A stretch of DNA of 64,000 nucleotides from Candidatus Deferrimicrobiaceae bacterium (GCA_036504035.1 DASXVV010000012.1:1-64000), one strand, 5' to 3'; shown: positions 40,831-50,306, numbered from the stretch's first letter. A program made the numbers and translations. Notes: a model not told the origin generated them from the letters alone.

Positions 40831-42090
40831 ATGTCGCTGATCGGTGAGGTGTTCGTCGGGGACGTGCTCGGAAAGTCGGTGCTCGATCCGGCGGGCGACG
40901 AGGTGGGCAAAGTTCGCGACATCGCTGTCGAGGGCGGGGGGCCGTTTCCGCGCGCGGTCGGTCTCGTCCTCGAGCGAAACAAGACGCAGCGCTTCCTTCC
41001 ATGGGAGGAGCTGGCCATCTTCAACCGGCGCATCATCTCGTCGCGCAAGACCGAGGTCGATCTTCCCGAATATGTTCCCTCGCCCGACCGGCTGCTGATC
41101 GCCAAGGACATCCTCGACAAGCAGATCGTCGACATCAACGGCGCCAAGGTCGTCCGGGTCAACGACGTCAAGCTGACCGAGGAAGGCGGGAACGCTCTTC
41201 TGACCGACGTCGATGTCGGCATGCGGGGCATCCTCCGGCGGCTGGGCATCGAGCGGCGGGGCGACGGCTTCTTCCGGGCGATCCGCCATCCGCTGCGCCA
41301 CCAGCTCATTCCCTGGTCGGTGATCCAGCCGCTCGAGTCGAAGCTCGACCGGCTGACGCTGTCGGTCACGCGCGACGCGATGTCCGACCTGCACCCATCC
41401 GATATCGCCCAGATCATCTCCGACCTGGCGCCCGACGAGCGCACCGAGTTCTTCGAGAAGCTCGACCTCGAGACGGCGGCCGAGGCGCTGCACGAGCTCG
41501 AGCCCGAGGTGCAGGCCGACATCATCGCCGACATGGACCGCGAGCAGGCGGCCGACGTCATCGAGCGGATGCCTCCCGACGAGGCGGCCGACGTCATCGC
41601 CGACCTCTCCGCCGAAAAGGCGCAGGAGATCCTGGGGCTGATGGAGAAGGACGAGGCGCAGGACGTCCACGAGCTCCTGCACCACGAGGACGACACCGCG
41701 GGCGGCCTGATGACCAACGAGTATCTCGAATTCCCGCCCGAGACCACCGTGGGCGGCGCGATGGACCGCTTCCGGGAATACGCGCACGAGATCGAGGCGG
41801 TCTATTACATGTACGTCATCCAGGACGAGAAGCTGCTGGGGGTGGTGAGCCTCAAGGACGCGATCCTGGCCGATCCGTCGAAGCGGCTCGACGAGGTGAT
41901 GCACCGGAAGCTGATCACGGTGCGCGCTGAATCCGACCACCAGTCGGTGGCCGAGCTGATCTCGAAATACAACCTGCTGGCGCTGCCGGTCGTCGACGAC
42001 GAGAACTGCCTGCTCGGCGTCATCACGGTCGACGACGTCGTCGACCTGCTGCTGCCCCCCGCCTCCCGGAAACGTCGAAGGAAGATGTAG
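40831..42090 (+). CDS. Soluble PRC-barrel/MgtE-N/CBS protein
   Basis: A 419-residue cytoplasmic protein with no membrane helices. Two PRC-barrel-like halves (about 1-165; VGDVLGKSVLDPAGDEVGK and AKDILDKQIVDINGAKVV) are followed by the MgtE N-terminal helical domain (ADVIERMPPDEAADVIADL) and a CBS pair (about 285-410). This is the regulatory half of an MgtE Mg2+ channel without the pore. Together with the NRAMP-related transporter nearby it suggests a separate Mg2+ sensor or gate working on that transporter (inference). Confidence 0.87.
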   Translation: MSLIGEVFVGDVLGKSVLDPAGDEVGKVRDIAVEGGGPFPRAVGLVLERNKTQRFLPWEELAIFNRRIISSRKTEVDLPEYVPSPDRLLIAKDILDKQIVDINGAKVVRVNDVKLTEEGGNALLTDVDVGMRGILRRLGIERRGDGFFRAIRHPLRHQLIPWSVIQPLESKLDRLTLSVTRDAMSDLHPSDIAQIISDLAPDERTEFFEKLDLETAAEALHELEPEVQADIIADMDREQAADVIERMPPDEAADVIADLSAEKAQEILGLMEKDEAQDVHELLHHEDDTAGGLMTNEYLEFPPETTVGGAMDRFREYAHEIEAVYYMYVIQDEKLLGVVSLKDAILADPSKRLDEVMHRKLITVRAESDHQSVAELISKYNLLALPVVDDENCLLGVITVDDVVDLLLPPASRKRRRKM

Positions 42091-42105
42091 TCGCGGCTAG
42101 CGGCG

Positions 42106-42795
42106 TCAGGCCTTTTTCCCGAACAGGAGGAAGCTCAGGTTGTCGGCGTGCTCCGGCGTCATTCCGTCGAACTGCACGCCGATGCTGCGGGCGTGATACG
42201 GGACGCCCCACGGGATGACATGCCGGACCTCGGCCCGGACGGGATCCTGCCAGGGCAGCTCCAGAAACGACAGGTAGAGCGTGTCGCCGACGTGCCATTC
42301 CAGGGACGAATGCAGGCGGGCGCCGCCGATGGAGAGGTTGAGCGAGAACGTCTGCTCGGCGTCTTCCATCCCGGTGTCGGAGAAAAGCAGCACGTTCAGC
42401 GTCTTGTCACTCCGCTCGTACCGGCGGATCCGGCGGGCGGGGAAGGCGGCGCAGGCGGCCAGGAAATCCGGCAGCGTCCGCACCACCGGCCCGTGGGTGC
42501 CCATGACGGAGAGCGATCGGTCGGAGTCCTTCCACTTGGCTCGGGCGACCGGGTAGACCTGCTCCAGCGTCCGGAGCAGTGCCTTGCCGGCGGCGTCGAT
42601 GCGGATCGTGGACGGGATGCTGTAGAGGAGACCGTTGCATCCGTTCTCGATCAGGACTTCCCGCAGTTGGGCCGCCGTGCAGGCGACGCGGCAATCGGCC
42701 CCGAAGGCGCGGACCGATTCGGCGATCGCCTCCGCTTCCTCCGGGATCAGCGAGAACACGGTGACGAGACAGAAGCTTTTCAAGTTGTGCGGCAT
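42106..42795 (-). CDS. PilZ-domain protein
   Basis: A 229-residue soluble protein with a degenerate N-terminal response-regulator-like part (about 1-90) and a C-terminal PilZ domain. The cyclic-di-GMP-binding motifs are RRIRRYERSD (an RxxxR type) and NLSIGGARL (a [D/N]xSxxG type). It probably binds c-di-GMP. The ATG at 42795 lies seven bases after the stop of the NRAMP-related gene; TTG at 42816 is a weaker choice. It converges with the MgtE-N protein gene. Confidence 0.8.
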   Translation of the reverse strand: MPHNLKSFCLVTVFSLIPEEAEAIAESVRAFGADCRVACTAAQLREVLIENGCNGLLYSIPSTIRIDAAGKALLRTLEQVYPVARAKWKDSDRSLSVMGTHGPVVRTLPDFLAACAAFPARRIRRYERSDKTLNVLLFSDTGMEDAEQTFSLNLSIGGARLHSSLEWHVGDTLYLSFLELPWQDPVRAEVRHVIPWGVPYHARSIGVQFDGMTPEHADNLSFLLFGKKA

Positions 42796-42802
42796 GGCGG
42801 CG

Positions 42803-44065
42803 TTATAACCCCACAAGCCCGGGCAGCCCCGGGAAGATCGTGACGACGACGAGCAGGACGGTCAGGACAATCATGATCCAGGTGGTTGCCCAGGCGATGA
42901 GGTTGAATCCCCTCGAGTTGACGTAGATTCCCATCAGTTCCGGGTCGTTGATCAGCTTGAGCATGAAGATGAGGACCGCCGGCAGCAGCATGCCGTTGAC
43001 GACCTGCGAGGCGTACATGATGACGACGAGAGGGGCGCCGGGAACCATGACGCAGAGCGCCCCGAGCACGATCAGTCCGGTGTAGAGCCAGAAGAACTGC
43101 GGCGCCGTCCGGAAGTTCTTGTCGATCCCCGATTCCCAGCCCATCCCTTCGCACACGGAGTAGGCCGTCGCCAGCGGCAGGATCGACGCCGCGAACAGCG
43201 ACGCGTTGGCCAGGCCGATGGCGAAGAGGTGCGAGGCGTAATCCCCGGCGAGCGGGGCGAGCGCCCGGGCGGCATCGCCGGCCGTCTCGATCGTGATGCC
43301 CTGGACATAGAGCGTCGCGCCGCACGCCACGATAATCGCGAGCGCCACCGCGTCGGTGACGAAGCAGCCGAAGATCACGTCGATCCGCGTGAGGGGATAG
43401 TTCTCGACCTGGACGCGCTTCTCGACGACCGCGGACTGCAGGTAGAACTGCATCCACGGGGCGATGGTGGTCCCGACCATGCCGATCAGCATGGTCAGGT
43501 AGGCGCCGTCGAAGCGGGCTACGGGGCGAATCAGGTTGACGCCGACCTTCATCCAGTCGGGCTTGCCCATCACCGCCGCGATCGGGTAGGTGAGGAAGAT
43601 GAGGCAGGCGATCAGGAAGATCTTTTCGACGATCCGGTAGGAGCCCTTGACGACGAGGAACCAGACGGCGGCCGCACCGACAGGAACGGAGAGGGCAGGT
43701 GGGACGCCGGCGATCTCCCAGGCGGAGGCCCACCCGGCGAACTCGGCGACGACGTTCCCGAAATTGGCGACGATGAGTGCGAGCAACAGCAGGAAGGTCG
43801 GCTTGACGCCGAACTTCTCGCGGATCAGGTCGGAAAGCGTCTTGCCGGTGACGACGCCCATGCGGGCCACCATCTCCTGGACGACGACCAGGGCGATGGT
43901 GATGGGGATCAGCGTCCAGAGGAGATCGTATCCGAAGTGGGCGCCGGCGATCGAATAGGTGGTGATTCCGCCGGCGTCGTTGTCGACCGATGCCGTGATG
44001 ATCCCCGGGCCCAGGATGGAAAGGAAGAGGAGGATGCCTTTCCACGTGGGCAACCGTTTTTTCAA
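42803..44065 (-). CDS. NRAMP-related transporter, probably Mg2+ (NRMT-like)
   Basis: A LeuT-fold inner-membrane transporter of 420 residues with about eleven helices. The first helix reads GIITASVDNDAGGITTYS, where classical NRAMPs have DPGN, and the sixth reads MVGTTIAPWMQFYLQSA, where they have MPHN. Losing the metal-site Met and altering the DPGN site is the mark of the NRAMP-related Mg2+ transporters (NRMT). The MgtE-N/CBS protein 0.7 kb away, on the opposite strand, supports this. It is divergent from the DUF3365 gene and is followed by a PilZ gene. Confidence 0.85.
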   Translation of the reverse strand: MKKRLPTWKGILLFLSILGPGIITASVDNDAGGITTYSIAGAHFGYDLLWTLIPITIALVVVQEMVARMGVVTGKTLSDLIREKFGVKPTFLLLLALIVANFGNVVAEFAGWASAWEIAGVPPALSVPVGAAAVWFLVVKGSYRIVEKIFLIACLIFLTYPIAAVMGKPDWMKVGVNLIRPVARFDGAYLTMLIGMVGTTIAPWMQFYLQSAVVEKRVQVENYPLTRIDVIFGCFVTDAVALAIIVACGATLYVQGITIETAGDAARALAPLAGDYASHLFAIGLANASLFAASILPLATAYSVCEGMGWESGIDKNFRTAPQFFWLYTGLIVLGALCVMVPGAPLVVIMYASQVVNGMLLPAVLIFMLKLINDPELMGIYVNSRGFNLIAWATTWIMIVLTVLLVVVTIFPGLPGLVGL

Positions 44066-44178
44066 GGTGGATCCTCCGATTCGGGATATCCATTGGAAAA
44101 TAGCACAGCAATGCGTGCGTGGTCTCGGGAAATGGCCGAAAATGCGCTAGAATGCGCGTATACAGTCCACAAATGAAT

Positions 44179-44194
44179 GCCGGCACGAGCCGGC
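44179..44194 (+). other. Small hairpin before the DUF3365 ribosome-binding site
   Basis: GCCGGC-ACGA-GCCGGC forms a six-base-pair hairpin just upstream of the GGGGGAGGG ribosome-binding site of the DUF3365 gene. It could affect translation; this is weak evidence. Confidence 0.3.
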
Positions 44195-44206
44195 GGGGGA
44201 GGGCGC

Positions 44207-44785
44207 ATGTCCGTACAGAGGGTTGTCACGGTCGTCGCAGCGATGTCGTTCGTGTTCGGCGGGGCCGTGGGGGCGGCGACCACCGAGGAAGAGGCGCTGG
44301 CCAAGGGGCGCCGCGTCGCCAACGTGTTGAGCGATACGCTTCGCGATCAGCTGGCGTCGAACATCCAGGAGAAAGGCGTGGCCGAGGCGCTGCCCCAGTG
44401 CTACTACCAGGCGCTGACGGTCGGCAAGGAGATCGAGACCACGACCGGCGTCAAGGTGAAACGGATTTCCTCCCGGCTCCGCAATCAGCGGAACACGCCC
44501 GATGCCTTCGAGCAGGAGGCGCTGGCACGGTTCGAGCGCTTCGCGAAGGAGGGCAGCATGCCTACCGACGAGCTCCGGCGCGAGGCGATTGGCGGAAAGC
44601 CGGTCTTCCGCTACGTCAAGCCGATCATGGTCGGATCCTCCTGTCTCCGGTGCCATGGCGATGCGAAGGCGATTCCGCAGGACGTTCGCCATGTGCTCGA
44701 CGAAAAGTACCCGGAAGACAAGGCGATCGGCTACAAGGAAGGCGACTTCCGGGGGCTCGTCAGCGAGGTCATTCCGGTCGAATAG
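44207..44785 (+). CDS. DUF3365 (Tll0287-like) c-type haem protein
   Basis: A 192-residue exported protein with an N-terminal signal or anchor ending VGAAT. The DUF3365 features are the acidic helical start (EEEALAKGRRVANVLSDTLR), RISSRLRNQRNTPDAFE, and one CLRCH haem site in the last third (SSCLRCHGDAKAIP). Known relatives are haem-based or redox sensors. It precedes the NtrC regulator by 18 bases, so it may be the periplasmic sensor of that pathway. Confidence 0.86.
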   Translation: MSVQRVVTVVAAMSFVFGGAVGAATTEEEALAKGRRVANVLSDTLRDQLASNIQEKGVAEALPQCYYQALTVGKEIETTTGVKVKRISSRLRNQRNTPDAFEQEALARFERFAKEGSMPTDELRREAIGGKPVFRYVKPIMVGSSCLRCHGDAKAIPQDVRHVLDEKYPEDKAIGYKEGDFRGLVSEVIPVE

Positions 44786-44803
44786 CCGGAAAGGCGGGCT
44801 GAG

Positions 44804-46183
44804 GTGGCAGGGCGGATCCTCTTCATCGACGACGACCTCGCAGGGCGGGAGGTCGCGCTCTTCAACCTGCGCAAGGCGGGCTACGAGGTGCGCGCCGCTG
44901 CCGACGGGAGCGAGGGGCTTGCGGCGTTCTCGCCCGAGTCGTTCGACCTGGTCGTCACCGACCTGAAGATGCCGGGCGTCACGGGGCTCGAGGTGCTGCG
45001 GGCCGTCCGCGGGCGGGCGCCCGAGGTGCCGGTGCTCGTGATCACGGCCTTCGGCAACGTCGAGACGGCCGTCGAGGCGATGCGCGAGGGGGCGTACGAC
45101 TTCATCGGCAAGCCGTTCCACCGCGACCAGCTGCTGCTCTCGGTCGGCAAGGCGCTCGAGCGCCGGCGGCTGACCGACGAGGTGCGCGCGCTCCGGATCC
45201 GCGCCTCCGGGGTCGAGCGCGAGATCGTCTCCGCATCGCCCGCGATGGCCCGGCTCATCGAGATGGTCGATCGCGTGGCGCGTTCCGAGGCGACGGTGCT
45301 CGTCACGGGCGAAAGCGGCACGGGCAAGGAGGCGGTGGCGCGCCGCATCCATGTCCGGTCGCCGCGGGCCCAGGGGCCGTTCGTGGCGGTCAACTGCGCG
45401 GCGGTTCCGGGCGAGCTGCTCGAGTCCGAGCTGTTCGGGCATGCGCGCGGGGCGTTCACGGGCGCCGTGCGCAGCCGGCCCGGGCGCTTTCGGCAGGCCG
45501 AGAAGGGCACGCTGTTCCTCGACGAGGTGAGCGAGATCCCGCTGCCGCTCCAGGGGAAGCTGCTGCGGGCGCTCCAGGAAAAGATGGTCGACGTCGTCGG
45601 TTCCGACGTGCCGGTCGCCGTCGATGTCCGCATCGTGGCCGCCACCAATCGCGATCTCGAGCAGCAGATCCGCGAAGGGGCTTTCCGCGAAGACCTCTAT
45701 TACCGGCTCAACGTCGTCGCACTGCGGGTGCCGCCGTTGCGGGAACGGCCCGAAGACATCCCGCCGTTGGTCGAGCATTTTCTGGCCGCGTTCAAGGCCG
45801 AGCGTGACTTTTCGGCGCCGCCGGCCGTGCTGGCCGAACTCGCGCGGCGGTCTTGGCCGGGCAACGTGCGCGAGCTCAAGAACGCGTGCGAGCGAATGGC
45901 CATCCTGTGCCGAGGCGACGAGCTGTCGCTCGACGACCTTCCGCCCCTTCCATCGGGCGCCTTGGCCGCGGGCGCGGCCGAAGCGGAAGCCGTCGGCGAC
46001 GAATGGCCGCCGTTGCCGCCGGGCGGCCTGTCGCTCGTCGACCTCGAGACGCGGGTCATCGAACGGGCGCTCCGGTTCAACGGCGGCAACATCACCCGGA
46101 CGGCGGCGTTCCTGCGGGTTCCGCGTCACGTTCTCGTCTACCGCATCGAAAAGCACGGCATCCGGCGGAACGGGGATGTCTGA
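44804..46183 (+). CDS. NtrC-family sigma-54 response regulator
   Basis: A transcriptional activator of sigma-54 promoters, 459 residues. The receiver domain has phosphoacceptor Asp in VTDLKMPG. The AAA+ domain has Walker A GESGTGKE, the sigma-54 contact GAFTGA and LFLDEV. The C-terminal helix-turn-helix reads NITRTAAFLRVPRHVLVYRI, split NITRTAAFLRVP then RHVLVYRI. The start is GTG 44804. The 3' end overlaps the kinase gene by eight bases. Its likely targets are unknown, and no clear -24/-12 promoter was seen here. Confidence 0.94.
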   Translation: MAGRILFIDDDLAGREVALFNLRKAGYEVRAAADGSEGLAAFSPESFDLVVTDLKMPGVTGLEVLRAVRGRAPEVPVLVITAFGNVETAVEAMREGAYDFIGKPFHRDQLLLSVGKALERRRLTDEVRALRIRASGVEREIVSASPAMARLIEMVDRVARSEATVLVTGESGTGKEAVARRIHVRSPRAQGPFVAVNCAAVPGELLESELFGHARGAFTGAVRSRPGRFRQAEKGTLFLDEVSEIPLPLQGKLLRALQEKMVDVVGSDVPVAVDVRIVAATNRDLEQQIREGAFREDLYYRLNVVALRVPPLRERPEDIPPLVEHFLAAFKAERDFSAPPAVLAELARRSWPGNVRELKNACERMAILCRGDELSLDDLPPLPSGALAAGAAEAEAVGDEWPPLPPGGLSLVDLETRVIERALRFNGGNITRTAAFLRVPRHVLVYRIEKHGIRRNGDV

Positions 46184-47345
46184 CCCTCAGCGGTCCGGCG
46201 GCCCGCATCCCGGGTTGGCCGACGACCTCCGGCCGCTGTTCTCGCCCCGCATTCTGCTGGCCGCCTGGCTGCCCTGTCTCGCCATCACCGTCTGCCACTA
46301 TGCGACCGGGCCCGAGTATCCCTGGGTCCACGACGTCCTCCGGCGCCTCTACTACCTGCCGATCCTGTTCGCCGCCTTCATCGCCGGATCCCGGGGCGCC
46401 ATCGCGCTGTCGGTCTTCGCCTCGCTCGTCTATCTGCCGCACGCCTTCGGCAGCCTCGTCGCCCGGGACCCCGGCGGCGCGCTCGAGAAGGGGCTCGAGA
46501 TCTTCCTGTACAACGCCATCGCGTTGGTCGCCGGCCTCCTGGTCGACCGGGAACGGCGGGAGCGCGATAAAGCGCAGCGGCTGGCCGCAGAGCTGTCGCA
46601 GGCGCTCGAGGAGCAGCGCCGGGTCGAACAGCAGCTCATCCGGGCCGGAAAGCTGGGGGCGCTCGGCGAGATGACCGCCGGCATCGCCCACGAGATCAAG
46701 AACCCGCTGCACGCGATGAAGGGGACCGCCGAGATCCTGCGCGACGTGGTCCCCGAGGAAACGCCCGAGCGCCGGATGCTCGATCTTCACATGGCCGAGA
46801 TCGACCGGCTGTCGCAGGTGGCCGAGCGGTTCCTGCGGTTCGCCCGGCCGATGACGCCCGACCGGCGCCCGACCGACCTGCGCGAAGTCGTCTCGCGGGT
46901 CGTCGCGCTGGTCGAGCCGCAGGCGCGCCGCCACGGCGTCACGGTCTCGCAGTCGCCGTGCCTCGCCGATCCCGCTCCGATCGTCTCGGGCGATCCCGAC
47001 CAGCTCCTCCAGTTGCTGCTCAACGTCGCGCTCAACGGGATCCAGGCGATGACGCCCGCCGGAAGCGGGACGCTCTCGCTGGCGATCGGCCGCCTGAGAC
47101 ACGGGGAGGCCGACCACGTCTTCGTCCGGGTGGCCAACACGGGCCCCCCGATCCCCGAAGACGCGCTCGAGCGCATCTTCGACCCGTTCTACACGACGCG
47201 CGACGAAGGAACGGGGCTCGGCCTCTCGATCTGCTCGCGTATCGCCGACCAGCACGACGGCGAGCTTTCCGTCGCCAACCTCCCCGCCGGCGGCGTGGCT
47301 TTCACGCTGCAGCTTCCGGCGACCCAGGCCGACGACGGTGACTGA
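46176..47345 (+). CDS. Sensor histidine kinase
   Basis: The partner of the NtrC regulator, 389 residues. The N terminus has about four to five membrane helices with no large periplasmic domain, then a coiled-coil linker. The DHp His is in TAGIAHEIKNPLHAM, the N box is LLNVALNGIQAM, and the catalytic domain ends in GTGLGLSIC. Lacking its own extracellular domain, it may sense through its helices or through the DUF3365 protein. It overlaps both neighbours, and the MntH-UspA fusion starts inside its end (GTG 47338). Confidence 0.93.
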   Translation: MSDPQRSGGPHPGLADDLRPLFSPRILLAAWLPCLAITVCHYATGPEYPWVHDVLRRLYYLPILFAAFIAGSRGAIALSVFASLVYLPHAFGSLVARDPGGALEKGLEIFLYNAIALVAGLLVDRERRERDKAQRLAAELSQALEEQRRVEQQLIRAGKLGALGEMTAGIAHEIKNPLHAMKGTAEILRDVVPEETPERRMLDLHMAEIDRLSQVAERFLRFARPMTPDRRPTDLREVVSRVVALVEPQARRHGVTVSQSPCLADPAPIVSGDPDQLLQLLLNVALNGIQAMTPAGSGTLSLAIGRLRHGEADHVFVRVANTGPPIPEDALERIFDPFYTTRDEGTGLGLSICSRIADQHDGELSVANLPAGGVAFTLQLPATQADDGD

Positions 47346-49236
47346 CAAGTCGCTCTCCGAGGTGCACGAGTCGGTCGTCATCCCCCAACGGCAGGGGGGC
47401 CTTCGGCGGCTGCTCGCCTTCGCCGGTCCCGCCTATCTCGTCTCCGTCGGGTACATGGACCCGGGCAACTGGGCCACCGACATCGCTGCCGGTTCCCGCT
47501 ACGGCTACGCGCTGCTTTGGGTGCTGCTCATGTCCAACGCCATGGCGGTGCTGCTCCAGGGGCTCTCCGCGCGGCTCGGGATGGTCGCGGGGCAGGACTT
47601 GGCGCAGGCGTGCCGCCGCCGCTACGCCCGCCCGGTCAACATCGTCCTCTGGCTTTTGTGCGAGGCGGCCATCGCGGCGTGCGATCTTGCCGAGGTGGTC
47701 GGTTCCGCGGTTGGGCTCCAATTGCTGTTCGGGTTGCCGCTCGTCGTCGGGGTGCTGCTCACCGCATTCGACACCTTCCTGCTGCTCTTCCTGCACCAGA
47801 AGGGAATGCGACGGATGGAGGCGTTCATCCTCGTGATGATCGCGACGATCGGCGGCTGCTTCCTGTTCGAGATCGTGATCGCGAAGCCCGACCTGCCGGG
47901 CATCGCGCGGGGGTTCCTGCCCGGCCTTCCCGATGCCGATGCGCTCTACTTCGCCGTCGGCATCATCGGCGCCACCGTGATGCCGCACAACCTCTACCTC
48001 CATTCCGCGCTGGTGCAGTCGCGCAAGGTGGTCAAGACCGCGCGGGGGCTGCGCCAGGCGCTCGGCTTCAACGTGATCGATTCCGTCGTGGCGCTCAATA
48101 TCGCGTTCTTCATCAACGCGGCGATCCTCGTGATGGCGGCGGCCGTGTTCTACCGGAACGGGCACTTTGCCGTGGCCGAAATCCAGGACGCATATCGGCT
48201 GCTGGCGCCGCTCGTCGGCAACGGCGTCGCGCCGATCCTGTTCGCCCTTGCGCTGATCTGCGCGGGGCAGAGCTCCACCATCACCGGGACGCTGGCCGGC
48301 CAGATCGTCATGGAAGGGTTTCTCGACGTCCGCATGCGTCCCTGGCTTCGCCGCCTGGTGACGCGCGCGATCGCGATCATTCCCGCCGTCGCGGTCATCG
48401 TACTCATGGGCGAGCAGGCGACCGGGCGGCTGATGGTGCTCAGCCAGGTGATCCTGAGCCTCCAGCTTCCCTTCGCCGTGGTCCCGCTCATCCGGATGGT
48501 GAGCGACCGGAAGCTGATGGGGGCGTTCGTCATCCCTCCCTGGGAGAAGGCGCTTGCCTGGGCGGTTGCGGGGCTGATCGCCGTGCTCAACGCCAAGCTG
48601 CTTTCCGACACGATGTCGGGCTGGTTGGCGGGAAGCGGCCCCGGCGCGGCCGCAGCGCGTTACGCGGCATTGCCGGTCGTCATCGCGCTCGGCGCCTTGC
48701 TCCTCTTCCTTCTCGGGGAGCCGCTGATCGAGAAGCGGCGACGCAAGGGAAAACCGGCCGCGGGCGGCGTCCACGGGGAAGCGGGCGGGGAACCGCTGGA
48801 GCCGGCGCCGCAGTTCCGGAAGATCGGCGCCGCGCTCGATTTCGGGACGGCCGATCCCGAGGTGTTGGCGCGGGCGGCTGCGATGGCGTCGGCGGCGGGA
48901 TGTCGGCTCGTGCTGATCCACGTCGTCGAGAGCGCCGCGTCACGCGCGTTGGGTCTCGATGCGGCCGACCGGGAAAGCGTCGAGGACCTCGCCCGGCTGC
49001 AGCGCCATGCCGTTGCGCTCGGGAAGTTCGACGTCGATGCCGAGACCGTGCTCGGTTACGGCAGCCCGGTGCGGGCGCTGCCCGAGATCGTCCGGGCGCA
49101 GGAGATCGACCTGCTGGTCGTAGGCGCCCACGGTCATCACGGGCTCGCCGACGTGGTGCACGGCGCCACCATCGACGAGCTGCGCCACCGGCTTGACATC
49201 GCCGTCCTCGTTGTAGGGCGTCCGCGGACCCCATGA
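47338..49236 (+). CDS. mntH: Manganese/iron NRAMP transporter fused to a UspA domain
   Basis: An inner-membrane divalent-metal/H+ symporter of 632 residues with about eleven helices. It has the canonical metal-site motifs SVGYMDPGNW in helix 1 and VMPHNLYLHS in helix 6, so Mn2+ or Fe2+ is the expected substrate. From about residue 490 a UspA-like domain of about 140 residues follows (LVLIHVVESAASRALG and DLLVVGAHGHHGLADVVHG, the latter an ATP-binding type motif). The fusion is uncommon and suggests nucleotide-dependent control of transport. GTG 47338 overlaps the kinase end. Confidence 0.93.
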   Translation: MTDKSLSEVHESVVIPQRQGGLRRLLAFAGPAYLVSVGYMDPGNWATDIAAGSRYGYALLWVLLMSNAMAVLLQGLSARLGMVAGQDLAQACRRRYARPVNIVLWLLCEAAIAACDLAEVVGSAVGLQLLFGLPLVVGVLLTAFDTFLLLFLHQKGMRRMEAFILVMIATIGGCFLFEIVIAKPDLPGIARGFLPGLPDADALYFAVGIIGATVMPHNLYLHSALVQSRKVVKTARGLRQALGFNVIDSVVALNIAFFINAAILVMAAAVFYRNGHFAVAEIQDAYRLLAPLVGNGVAPILFALALICAGQSSTITGTLAGQIVMEGFLDVRMRPWLRRLVTRAIAIIPAVAVIVLMGEQATGRLMVLSQVILSLQLPFAVVPLIRMVSDRKLMGAFVIPPWEKALAWAVAGLIAVLNAKLLSDTMSGWLAGSGPGAAAARYAALPVVIALGALLLFLLGEPLIEKRRRKGKPAAGGVHGEAGGEPLEPAPQFRKIGAALDFGTADPEVLARAAAMASAAGCRLVLIHVVESAASRALGLDAADRESVEDLARLQRHAVALGKFDVDAETVLGYGSPVRALPEIVRAQEIDLLVVGAHGHHGLADVVHGATIDELRHRLDIAVLVVGRPRTP

Positions 49237-49340
49237 CCGAACCGGCTTGTTTTTGCAGGAATTTATACTATGAAGCAATTTGCCGGGATGGATTCCGGGG
49301 GTGGCAGCATCCCTCCTGCGGGCTTATGATTGGGACACTG

Positions 49341-50306
49341 ATGCGAGCCGCCGTTAAGACATCGTCCCGGATCATTCTGGTGCTGGCCCTTTGCCTTGCC
49401 GGCACCCTGACCGCGTGCGGGGGCGGGGAGCGGACCGCGGTCGACCTGTCCGACCGGGTCGACGAGCGGGCGTTGCGGGAAACGACGGTTTCACCCGAAC
49501 CGGGCGTCCTCCGGTTCGGATTCGAGCCGCGCAACAACGTCCAGGAAGATGCTCGCCAGTATGCATCTTTCCTTGCATGGCTCTCCAAGGCGACCGGTCG
49601 TCGATTCGAGCTGCGCTTTCTCCCCAGGAACGGGAACATCGTCGACGGGATCGGCGGCGGACGGGTTCAATTCGCCGCGGTCGGGGCCGGCACATTCCTG
49701 CGGATGCAGGCGCGATACGGCGCGATTCCGCTGGTTCGCGGGCGCGATGCCGCCGGCAAGACGGATTACCGGTCGGCGATCGTGACACCCCTCCGAAGTT
49801 CCGTCCGGAAGATCGGGGACCTTCGCGGCAAGTCCTTCGCCTTCGGCGCCTTCAACTCGACCCAGGGACACCTGATCCCCCGGATCCTGCTGGGCGGGGA
49901 GGGAGTCGTCCTGCGCGACCTGTCCCGCTACGAGTACACGGGCTCGCATCGCAACTGCGCGGCCGCCGTCGCGGCCGGCCGATTCGACGCGGGGGGGCTG
50001 CAAGATCTCCTTGCCCGGCGTTTCGAAAAAGACGGCATGCTCCGAATCCTGGAAGTCTCTCCCGACTTTCCGTCCTCCGGGATCGTCTCGGCCCGGGAAG
50101 TCCCCGAGGATGTCCGGGAGCGCGTGACTGCCGCCCTCCTCGACTTCCAGCCGAACGGCCGGGATGCGGCAGGCCTCTATCATTGGGACCGGACCGAAAT
50201 GGCCGGCGGGTTCGTCCGTGCCTCGGAATCCGACTACGCCGGGCTCAGGAAATGGGCGCGTGCATTCGGCCTGCTCGACCCGACGCCGGGCGGGGCGAAA
50301 CGATGA
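49341..50306 (+). CDS. PhnD-like substrate-binding lipoprotein
   Basis: A 321-residue phosphate/phosphonate-binding-like periplasmic protein with a lipobox (LAGTLTACGG). PhnD-type features include LRFGFEPRNN, FAAVGAGTFLRM and GKSFAFGAFNSTQGHLIPR. No ABC permease or ATPase gene is next to it. It overlaps the hybrid kinase (ATGA), so it probably presents a ligand to the kinase, a known pattern for PhnD-like sensors. ATG at 49326 is an alternative start. Confidence 0.86.
   Translation: MRAAVKTSSRIILVLALCLAGTLTACGGGERTAVDLSDRVDERALRETTVSPEPGVLRFGFEPRNNVQEDARQYASFLAWLSKATGRRFELRFLPRNGNIVDGIGGGRVQFAAVGAGTFLRMQARYGAIPLVRGRDAAGKTDYRSAIVTPLRSSVRKIGDLRGKSFAFGAFNSTQGHLIPRILLGGEGVVLRDLSRYEYTGSHRNCAAAVAAGRFDAGGLQDLLARRFEKDGMLRILEVSPDFPSSGIVSAREVPEDVRERVTAALLDFQPNGRDAAGLYHWDRTEMAGGFVRASESDYAGLRKWARAFGLLDPTPGGAKR

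Noticed and set aside
44066-44206. A Mg2+-sensing riboswitch before the NRAMP-related or DUF3365 gene
   Set aside because: No M-box or ykkC-type conserved core could be recognised, and the leader region is short and shared between divergent genes.
44066-44206. A sigma-54 promoter for the NtrC-controlled genes
   Set aside because: No TGGCAC-N5-TTGC-like pair at the right spacing was found, so the NtrC targets remain unknown.
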